In this document: positions 1-6,712 of the stretch, piece by piece
How the letters are laid out: every line of letters starts with the position of its first letter
Position numbering within the stretch: the first letter of the stretch is position 1
Assembly: GCA_021775275.1 (NCBI GenBank)
Contig: JAJFIE010000222.1
Span: 1-7,444, forward strand
Source: Rhodospirillales bacterium
Lineage (GTDB): Bacteria > Pseudomonadota > Alphaproteobacteria > Rhodospirillales > Casp-alpha2
DNA: 7,444 bases
Direction: 5' to 3'
The notes under the pieces: generated by a model
The model's input: only the letters and a program-made list of their open reading frames with translations
Databases searched by the model: none
Told to the model about the DNA's origin: nothing
Program-made: the position numbers and the translations under genes

Positions 1-79
1 CGCTATGCAACGTGTCTGACCGGCACTTGTTGCACCAGCACTTGACCGTGTTTTCGGATCGTTCAGTATCAGCGGGCAT
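1..79 (-). CDS. Possible N-terminus of a small Cys-rich protein, partial
   Basis: An open minus-strand frame starts at an ATG (79-77) and runs off the left edge after 26 codons. An AGGGG ribosome-binding site (89-85) lies five bases upstream of the ATG, and an in-frame TGA (94-92) lies just before it, so this is the only start in that frame. The visible peptide contains KCWCNKCRSDTLH. Its CxC-x2-C spacing followed by a His resembles the first half of a zinc-binding knuckle, but the second half would lie outside the window. I do not recognise the family. At this length other frames are also open, including an overlapping one from an ATG at 84. The call therefore rests on the ribosome-binding site and the peptide composition. 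It points the same way as the tRNA gene. Confidence 0.4.
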   Translation of the reverse strand, partial: MPADTERSENTVKCWCNKCRSDTLHS

Positions 80-117
80 CCCATCCCCTATTCAAATTCG
101 ACGCGAAATCTCGGCTA

Positions 118-137
118 GGTTAGCAATCGGTTAGCAA
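118..137. repeat. Tandem 9-bp direct repeat, 11-bp period (operator-like)
   Basis: GGTTAGCAA occurs at 118-126 and again at 129-137, a period of 11 bases or about one helical turn. On the minus strand it reads CTAA-N7-CTAA. This has the spacing of the alphaproteobacterial CtrA site TTAA-N7-TTAA, with one mismatch in each half. It lies about 40-60 bases upstream of the possible minus-strand start at 79, a plausible place for a regulator. The repeat is directly visible; its role is inferred. Confidence 0.35.
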
Positions 138-194
138 AATCGCCAATTAAATGACTGTTCTGGGTTTGTTGCATATAGCTAAGTCATTGAAAAA

Positions 195-284
195 TGGCGG
201 AGAGACAGGGATTCGAACCCTGGGTGCCCGCAAAGGCACAACGGTTTTCGAGACCGCCCCGTTCGACCACTCCGGCATCTCTCC
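195..284 (-). tRNA. tRNA-Ser, anticodon CGA (reads UCG)
   Basis: Read on the minus strand, this 90-base segment folds as a class II tRNA. The acceptor stem is GGAGAGA (284-278) paired with TCTCTCC (205-199), followed by a G discriminator and an encoded CCA (197-195). The anticodon loop CTCGAAA carries CGA at 250-248 within a five-pair stem. A long variable arm and the T-loop GTTCGAATC follow. The long variable arm, acceptor sequence and anticodon identify serine. The gene is divergent from rplU. A run of five T starts right after the CCA-coding end (the A of CCA is followed by TTTTTC) and could help 3' end formation. Translated, this stretch gives well-known false proteins on both strands (containing MPEWSNGAVSKT or RQGFEPWVP), which are not genes. 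Confidence 0.96.
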
Positions 285-466
285 TCCATGCGGGAAACAT
301 CGATTTTCCATGCATCCCCGTATCCATAACCTTACACCGATGTTGCGATGAAGGTCATACAATCCCCTGTGGCCGGGACGCGGTTGTGTAGCGCAGCCTG
401 TGATGCGTTGTCCACCTTTTCCGCCCCGGCCATCCGACTCGGCCAATCAGGGTATTGCCTGCCATC

Positions 467-489
467 CGGGCGGACCACTGAACCGCCCG
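467..489. repeat. GC-rich hairpin, 7-bp perfect stem
   Basis: CGGGCGG (467-473) and CCGCCCG (483-489) form a perfect seven-pair stem with a nine-base loop. No T-run follows on either strand, so it is not a standard intrinsic terminator. It sits directly next to the larger fold-back at 491-531. Confidence 0.6.
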
Positions 490-490
490 T

Positions 491-531
491 GATTCTCACG
501 GGGAGTCTCACAGCGACTCTCATGGGGAATC
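491..531. repeat. 41-base imperfect palindrome built from three 12-bp repeats
   Basis: Three consecutive 12-base units are visible: TCTCACGGGGAG (494-505), TCTCACAGCGAC (506-517) and TCTCATGGGGAA (518-529). The block also folds on itself. Positions 491-497 pair with 525-531, a 3x3 internal loop follows, 501-507 pair with 515-521, and a seven-base loop closes the hairpin. Each helix has six Watson-Crick pairs and one G-T. The role is unknown: operator array, small RNA element or decayed palindromic repeat are all possible. Confidence 0.55.
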
Positions 532-583
532 TTGCCGGTTTCGGGGTGTTTTGTATGGTCCCGGAATGGCTTCCCGAATAGCG

Positions 584-611
584 TTGACAAGCAATTGCGA
601 GTGGCTATAGT
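584..611 (+). promoter_or_regulatory. Sigma-70-type promoter for rplU-rpmA
   Basis: A perfect -35 hexamer TTGACA (584-589) is followed after 16 bases by TATAGT (606-611), five of six matches to TATAAT. Transcription should begin near position 618, leaving a leader of about 70 bases before the rplU ATG. Its strength fits a gene for an abundant ribosomal protein, and it is the best promoter match in the window. Confidence 0.8.
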
Positions 612-623
612 GCCGCCTCCATT

Positions 624-660
624 GAGGGCCTGCCGGTCATACAGCGGGACCCCTTTTGTT
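624..660 (+). promoter_or_regulatory. Possible hairpin plus T-rich tract in the rplU leader
   Basis: Within the predicted leader, GGTC (635-638) can pair with GACC (648-651). Alternatively GAGGG (624-628) can pair with CCCTT (651-655). CCCCTTTTGTT follows. A short stem next to a T-rich stretch could act as a weak attenuator, and leader-based control is known for several ribosomal protein operons. The stems are short and mutually exclusive, so this is only a candidate. Confidence 0.2.
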
Positions 661-689
661 ATAAAGTTTCTAGGTTAATTGAGGCGAAA

Positions 690-1259
690 ATGTTCGCAGT
701 CATCAAGACCGGCGGAAAACAATACCGCGTCGCAAAAGACGACTTTGTCGTCATTGAAAAAATCATGGGCGAGCCCGGTGAAGTTGTGTCGCTGGACGAG
801 GTTCTGATGATCGGTGAAGCCGGCAAGGCGCCAACGGTGGGCACGCCCCGCGTTGATAAAGCTGCGGTGTTTGCTGAAGTCATCGAACAGGGCCGCGCCG
901 ACAAGATTATCGTGTTCAAGAAAAAACGCCGGCAGAACTATCGCCGCAAGGCCGGCCACCGGCAGGACCAGACAGTGCTGCGCATTGTCGAGGTAAGCCC
1001 CACCGGCGCCAAGCCAAAAGCTGCGTCAAAGGCCAAAACTGCGCCGACACCGGCGAAGACGGCTGATAAAGCTGAAGCAAAAGCTGTTGCGCCGAAGAAA
1101 GTTGCGGCAAAAAAGCCTGCGCCGAAGAAAGCGGATGCGGCTGACGAGATCAAAAAGGCTGCACCGAAAAAAGCTGCTGCCAAGACGACGGCGGCTAAAA
1201 AGGCTCCGGCCAAGAAAGCCGCACCCAAGAAAGCAACGCCCAAGGAAACCAAGGAGTAA
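690..1259 (+). CDS. rplU: 50S ribosomal protein L21 with long basic C-terminal tail
   Basis: L21 is a 50S subunit protein that binds 23S rRNA. Residues 1-103 are the conserved domain, opening [14 protein letters not shown] and ending with the basic RNA-binding segment [19 protein letters not shown] (about 78-95) and VLRIVEV. L21 is usually just over 100 residues; this one has 189. The extra ~86 residues are almost entirely Lys, Ala, Pro and Thr with repeated APKK/AAKK units, like histone-H1-type tails. Extended L21 tails occur in other alphaproteobacteria, so this is a lineage trait rather than an error. The start is supported by GAGG at 681-684, five bases before the ATG. The gene has its own promoter and is followed six bases later by rpmA, so the two proteins are co-transcribed. 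The tail-coding part holds DNA repeats and A-rich runs. Confidence 0.97.
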   Translation: MFAVIKTGGKQYRVAKDDFVVIEKIMGEPGEVVSLDEVLMIGEAGKAPTVGTPRVDKAAVFAEVIEQGRADKIIVFKKKRRQNYRRKAGHRQDQTVLRIVEVSPTGAKPKAASKAKTAPTPAKTADKAEAKAVAPKKVAAKKPAPKKADAADEIKKAAPKKAAAKTTAAKKAPAKKAAPKKATPKETKE

Positions 1260-1265
1260 TTTGCC

Positions 1266-1523
1266 ATGGCTCATAAAAAAGCAGGTGGTAGCTCACGGAA
1301 TGGCCGCGATACAGCGGGCCGCCGTCTGGGCGTGAAAAAATTCGGTGGTGAAACCGTCATTTCCGGCAATATCATTGTTCGCCAGCGTGGCACCAAGTAC
1401 CACCCCGGTGAAAACGTTGGTATGGGCAAGGATCACACATTGTTCGCGACGGTTGTCGGCAACGTGAAATTCGACAAGAAGACAGAAGGCCGGACTTATG
1501 TATCCGTGCTGCCGTCAAGCTGA
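1266..1523 (+). CDS. rpmA: 50S ribosomal protein L27
   Basis: This 85-residue protein is full length for L27, which lies near the peptidyl transferase centre of the 50S subunit, where its N-terminus reaches toward the tRNA CCA ends. The N-terminus [24 protein letters not shown] is the family signature. [28 protein letters not shown] (residues about 35-62) follows. No cleavable N-terminal extension is present, unlike the Firmicute form. The Shine-Dalgarno AAGGAG (1251-1256) is made of the last two sense codons of rplU (Lys-Glu) and lies nine bases before the ATG, so translation of the two genes is probably linked. A strong terminator follows 27 bases after the stop. Confidence 0.98.
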   Translation: MAHKKAGGSSRNGRDTAGRRLGVKKFGGETVISGNIIVRQRGTKYHPGENVGMGKDHTLFATVVGNVKFDKKTEGRTYVSVLPSS

Positions 1524-1550
1524 CGTCGTATCCGCCATTCGCCTGATGCG

Positions 1551-1579
1551 AAGGGGAATGGCTGTCCATTCCCCTTTTT
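1551..1579 (+). terminator. Rho-independent terminator after rpmA
   Basis: AAGGGGAATGG (1551-1561) and CCATTCCCCTT (1566-1576) form a perfect 11-pair stem with a four-base CTGT loop. A run of five T (1575-1579) ends it. It is the clearest terminator in the window and should end most rplU-rpmA transcripts. Confidence 0.92.
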
Positions 1580-1593
1580 CGTGTTCGGGTTAA

Positions 1594-3803
<2,210 letters not shown>

Positions 3804-3826
3804 CACCGAATTCTGGATGAGAGATC

Positions 3827-5098
3827 ATGAAGGCGATTGAGAAAAACGATATCCCCGGCCTGATGCGGGATTTGGGCGAAGCGGCCAAGGAAGCCGCACG
3901 CGTCCTTGCCTGCGCGTCCACCAATGACAAAAATACTGCATTGCGGGCAGGTGCGGCGGCGCTACGGGGTGATGCGGAATCCATTAAAGCGGCCAATGCG
4001 CTTGATATGGCCGACGCCGAACAAGCTGGCGCCAAGGGCTCGTTTCTGGACCGCCTGATGCTGGATGATGCCCGGATCGAGGCCATGGCAAAGGGCCTGG
4101 AAGACATTGCCGAACTGGCCGATCCCATCGGTACGGTGCTGGCGGAATGGGATCGCCCCAGTGGTCTGAAAATTGAACGCGTGCGTGTGCCCCTCGGGGT
4201 CATTGGCGTGATCTACGAATCCCGACCCAATGTAACCGCAGATGCGGGCGCTTTGTGCCTGAAAGCCGGAAATGCTTCTATTCTGCGCGGTGGATCGGAG
4301 AGCTTCAATTCTGCTGGCGCCATCCTGAAATGTTTGGCCAGGGGATTGAAGGCGGTCGGTCTGCCGGAAACCTCTATCCAGCGCATCCCCACGACGGACC
4401 GGGCGGCGGTCGGGGAAATGCTGCGCATGACGGACACTATTGACGTTATCGTACCGCGTGGCGGCAAATCGCTGATCGAGCGTGTCACCGAGGAAAGTAA
4501 AGTTCCCCTGTTCAAGCATCTGGAAGGACTGTGCCATACCTATGTGGATGCGGCGGCTGATCCGGATATGGCCCGGGCCATCGTGGTCAATGCAAAAATG
4601 CGACGGACCGGCATTTGTGGCGCTACAGAAACCTTGCTGATGGACCGGGCGGCAATTTCCATGCTTGGCGATATTGTCGATGACCTGACCAAAGCCGGAT
4701 GCGTCGTGCGCGGTGATGCAGAAGCGCGCAGTGTTAATGCCGGAGTCGAGGAAGCTGATGAGTCCGACTGGACGACGGAACATCTGGACTCCATCATTTC
4801 GGTTCGTGTCGTCGATGGCGTTGATGGCGCGATTGATCATATCGCGACCTATGGATCTAACCATACGGACGCCATTGTCACGGACGACGCCTTTGCCGCT
4901 GCACGGTTTCTGAACGAAGTGGATTCGGCCATTGTCATGCACAATGCATCGACCCAGTTCGCCGATGGCGGTGAGTTTGGCATGGGCGCCGAGATCGGTA
5001 TAGCCACCGGCAAGCTTCATGCCCGCGGGCCGGTCGGCGTCGAGCAGCTGACCAGTTTCAAATATCTGGTGCGCGGTGATGGCCAGTGCCGTTCGTAA
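3827..5098 (+). CDS. proA: Gamma-glutamyl phosphate reductase (proline biosynthesis, step 2)
   Basis: ProA reduces gamma-glutamyl phosphate with NADPH to glutamate-5-semialdehyde, which cyclises to the substrate of ProC (not in this window). The 423 residues match the usual family size and aldehyde-dehydrogenase-like fold. Visible markers are [17 protein letters not shown] (121-137), [12 protein letters not shown] (145-156), [11 protein letters not shown] (207-217), the catalytic Cys264 in [12 protein letters not shown], and [12 protein letters not shown] near 381-392. A purine-rich GATGAGAGA lies just upstream of the ATG. A long open frame on the opposite strand covers all of proA but is a codon-aligned shadow. 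nadD starts 16 bases after the stop. Confidence 0.98.
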   Translation: MKAIEKNDIPGLMRDLGEAAKEAARVLACASTNDKNTALRAGAAALRGDAESIKAANALDMADAEQAGAKGSFLDRLMLDDARIEAMAKGLEDIAELADPIGTVLAEWDRPSGLKIERVRVPLGVIGVIYESRPNVTADAGALCLKAGNASILRGGSESFNSAGAILKCLARGLKAVGLPETSIQRIPTTDRAAVGEMLRMTDTIDVIVPRGGKSLIERVTEESKVPLFKHLEGLCHTYVDAAADPDMARAIVVNAKMRRTGICGATETLLMDRAAISMLGDIVDDLTKAGCVVRGDAEARSVNAGVEEADESDWTTEHLDSIISVRVVDGVDGAIDHIATYGSNHTDAIVTDDAFAAARFLNEVDSAIVMHNASTQFADGGEFGMGAEIGIATGKLHARGPVGVEQLTSFKYLVRGDGQCRS

Positions 5099-5113
5099 CG
5101 TGGCGAGACATCG

Positions 5114-5731
5114 ATGACCGCTGGCAATCCTGACACAACTAAACACCAGAGGATTGGCATTCTCGGCGGGTCGTTCAATCCTGCCCATGATGGTCATGTG
5201 CATATCGCCCAACTGGCATTGGACCGGCTTGCGCTGGACCGGGTGTGGTGGATGGTATCGCCGCAGAACCCGCTCAAGCCTGTAATTGGCATGGCGGCTT
5301 TTGAAGAACGATTCGCATCTGCAAAAGCTGCTGCGTCCATTGATCCACGAATTGTTGTCAGTGATGCAGAAGTTCACCTCGACACCCACTACACTGCCGA
5401 AACCCTGCCGAAAATTGTCGCACAGCATGCAAACACACGGTTTGTCTGGATTATGGGGGCGGATAATCTATCGCAGATGGAATATTGGGAAAACTGGCCG
5501 CTAATATTTCATACCGTACCCATTGCGGTTTTTGCCCGCCCTCCCTATGATTCAGAGGTGTTGGCTTGTGCGGTCGCAATGCGCTTCGCGGATCACCGTC
5601 ATGACGAATCCCGGGGCGAGATATTGGCCGAAATGGAGCCACCTGCGTGGATATACTTCGACACACCTCTGAACCCGAAGTCCGCCACGCAAATTCGTTC
5701 CCGACGTAGTTCTGAAAATACGTCGGGGTAA
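5114..5731 (+). CDS. nadD: Nicotinate-nucleotide adenylyltransferase
   Basis: NadD joins nicotinate mononucleotide and ATP to give deamido-NAD, which NAD synthetase then amidates. The 205-residue protein has the nucleotidyltransferase signature GGSFNPAHDGH (18-28, with the HxGH catalytic motif at 25-28), WWMVSPQNPLK (45-55), IMGADN (113-118) and a C-terminal SATQIR (190-195). The last corresponds to the SSTxIR-type ATP-binding motif. The chain ends ten residues later, so the C-terminal helix seen in many NadD proteins is missing or very short. The ATG follows a GGCGAGA ribosome-binding region. The final codons form one arm of a perfect nine-pair hairpin that ends one base before the TAA. rsfS continues downstream in the same reading frame. 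Confidence 0.96.
   Translation: MTAGNPDTTKHQRIGILGGSFNPAHDGHVHIAQLALDRLALDRVWWMVSPQNPLKPVIGMAAFEERFASAKAAASIDPRIVVSDAEVHLDTHYTAETLPKIVAQHANTRFVWIMGADNLSQMEYWENWPLIFHTVPIAVFARPPYDSEVLACAVAMRFADHRHDESRGEILAEMEPPAWIYFDTPLNPKSATQIRSRRSSENTSG
5700..5727 (+). repeat. Perfect 9-bp hairpin at the end of nadD
   Basis: CCCGACGTA (5700-5708) pairs perfectly with TACGTCGGG (5719-5727) around a ten-base loop. The stem lies inside the last codons of nadD and ends one base before its TAA. No T-run follows, so it is not a typical terminator. It could slow a ribosome nearing the stop, stabilise the upstream mRNA or mark an RNA-processing site. Confidence 0.65.
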
Positions 5732-5737
5732 TTGAAG

Positions 5738-5756
5738 GCCGGTCAGCGTGATCGGC
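5738..5756 (+). repeat. 8-bp hairpin just after the nadD stop
   Basis: GCCGGTCA (5738-5745) and TGATCGGC (5749-5756) form an eight-pair stem (one G-T) with a three-base GCG loop. It begins six bases after the nadD TAA and ends eight bases before the AAGGAG of rsfS. With the preceding hairpin it makes a compact structured junction between the two genes. Confidence 0.6.
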
Positions 5757-5785
5757 AGATAGAAAAGGAGACGGCCATAAAGACC

Positions 5786-6154
5786 ATGGAACAGGCGCCA
5801 GCGGCAGCCGAAGTGCTGGACATGGTGCGACATTCTCTCGATGACGATAAGGCCATGGATATCACTGTCATCGATCTCGAAGGCAAAACCAGTATCGGCG
5901 ATTACATGGTTCTTGCCAGCGGTACCTCCCAGCGTCAGGTCGGCGCCATGACGGAGCACCTCCGGAGCAAATTGAAATCAGCGGGCCTCGGTCGCGTTGC
6001 GGTCGAAGGGGCTGCCCAGTGCGATTGGGTGCTGATCGATGCGGGCGATGTCATTGTGCATCTGTTTCGCCCCGAAGTTCGCGAGTTCTATAATCTGGAG
6101 AAAATCTGGAGCGCCCCGGCTGCTGACAATGCGGCGGCGGTCAGTACTCATTGA
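5786..6154 (+). CDS. rsfS: Ribosomal silencing factor RsfS
   Basis: RsfS (DUF143/Iojap family) binds L14 on the 50S subunit and blocks joining of the 30S subunit, lowering translation in starvation or stationary phase. From the ATG at 5786 the protein has 122 residues, within the family range. Conserved segments are LDDDKAMDITVIDLEGKTSIGDYMVLASGTSQRQV, CDWVLIDAGDVIVHLF and EVREFYNLEKIW. The start is uncertain. AAGGAG at 5765-5770 is 15 bases from this ATG, which is far, but six bases from an in-frame ATA at 5777. A TTG directly after the nadD stop (5732) would give 140 residues, but its leader region forms a hairpin and codes for nothing conserved. rlmH follows after 15 bases. nadD-rsfS-rlmH is a common order. 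Confidence 0.95.
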   Translation: MEQAPAAAEVLDMVRHSLDDDKAMDITVIDLEGKTSIGDYMVLASGTSQRQVGAMTEHLRSKLKSAGLGRVAVEGAAQCDWVLIDAGDVIVHLFRPEVREFYNLEKIWSAPAADNAAAVSTH

Positions 6155-6169
6155 TGTAGCGAACGCCGG

Positions 6170-6628
6170 ATGAATATAGTTCTCTGTGCCGTGGGCCGTA
6201 TCAAAGCTGGCCCTGAAAAGGTGCTGTTCGATCATTACCTGAAACGGATTCCCTGGACGTTCCATGTCGCGGAAGTCGCTGAACGTCGAAAACTGCCGAC
6301 GCAGGAATTGCGCCGCACGGAGGCCGAGCAGCTTTTATCGAAGGTGCCGGCGGGTGCAATTCTTGTCGTTCTGGACGAATGCGGGAAGAACCTGGATAGC
6401 CGGGAATTGGCCAAAAAGCTGGGCGGGTGGCGGGATGCAGGGTATCGGCAAACCGCTTTCGTTATCGGCGGTGCGGATGGTGTGGATGAAACATTGCGCA
6501 AACGGGCTGATCTGGTGCTCTCATTCGGAAAGCTGACATGGCCTCATATGCTCGTCAGGGCATTGCTTGCCGAACAAATATACCGGGCCTACGCCATTCT
6601 TTCCGGCCACCCCTATCACCGTGACTGA
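6170..6628 (+). CDS. rlmH: 23S rRNA (pseudouridine1915-N3)-methyltransferase
   Basis: RlmH is a SPOUT-class methyltransferase that uses S-adenosylmethionine to methylate pseudouridine 1915 in helix 69 of 23S rRNA, acting on assembled 70S ribosomes. The 152 residues are full length. The trefoil-knot cofactor site is visible as VLDECGK (67-73), FVIGGADG (97-104) and FGKLTWPHMLVRALLAEQIYRA (119-140). The family's invariant C-terminus HPYHRD (147-152) is intact. The ATG has no clear ribosome-binding site (GCCGG just before it), so translation may depend on coupling to rsfS, whose stop is 15 bases upstream. Confidence 0.97.
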   Translation: MNIVLCAVGRIKAGPEKVLFDHYLKRIPWTFHVAEVAERRKLPTQELRRTEAEQLLSKVPAGAILVVLDECGKNLDSRELAKKLGGWRDAGYRQTAFVIGGADGVDETLRKRADLVLSFGKLTWPHMLVRALLAEQIYRAYAILSGHPYHRD

Positions 6629-6642
6629 CGGTATCGCGCCCC

Positions 6643-6671
6643 TCGTCAAGAAGCACCAAATTCCCTATATT
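6643..6671 (+). promoter_or_regulatory. Possible promoter for gpmI
   Basis: TCGTCA (6643-6648, four of six matches to TTGACA) is followed after 17 bases by TATATT (6666-6671, five of six matches to TATAAT). The -10 lies within a small inverted repeat, CCCTA (6663-6667) and TAGGG (6673-6677), which could be a regulator site. The 84-base rlmH-gpmI gap is the longest in the obgE-gpmI run, which fits a fresh promoter. Confidence 0.4.
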
Positions 6672-6712
6672 GTAGGGCGAATCGAAGGAAGTCCGCCGGA
6701 TATGCCCGTGAC

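Larger units (their letters stand above)
285..583. other. Non-coding gap between tRNA-Ser and the rplU promoter
   Basis: No supported gene lies in this stretch of roughly 300 bases. The open frames inside it, such as a 77-codon plus-strand frame at 348-581, lack a ribosome-binding site and recognisable protein character. The right half holds two inverted-repeat structures, annotated separately. The tRNA promoter must lie close above 284 on the minus strand, but I see no convincing -35/-10 pair there. Confidence 0.7.

Noticed and set aside
150..188. 7-bp inverted repeat AATGACT/AGTCATT downstream of the tRNA
   Set aside because: The 25-base loop is too long and the stem too A/T-rich for a convincing terminator. 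It may be chance.
180..215. tRNA-Ser 3' end as an integration (att) site
   Set aside because: No integrase and no second copy of the tRNA 3' end are visible, and the right side is a conserved core gene order.
147..446. 99-codon minus-strand frame and two plus-strand frames (151-351, 194-391) over the tRNA
   Set aside because: They are translations of tRNA-Ser on both strands, giving classic false peptides such as MPEWSNGAVSKT and RQGFEPWVP.
348..581. 77-codon plus-strand frame in the tRNA-rplU gap
   Set aside because: No ribosome-binding site and no protein-like character. The LTGS-LTAT-LMGN pattern it encodes comes from the 12-base DNA repeat, whose period happens to be a multiple of three.
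938..1335. Ala/Leu/Phe-rich and Arg-rich frames opposite or offset to the rplU tail
   Set aside because: They arise from the low-complexity Lys/Ala codons of the L21 tail read in other frames. The membrane-like look of the antisense peptide is compositional.
3962..5428. 488-codon open frame on the minus strand across proA and part of nadD
   Set aside because: It is codon-aligned with proA and nadD, which share a frame. It stays open because the codons TTA, CTA and TCA are rare in the sense genes. The peptide has no family character.
6618..6632. ACCGT/ACGGT stem over the rlmH stop as a terminator
   Set aside because: Only five pairs and no T-run after it.
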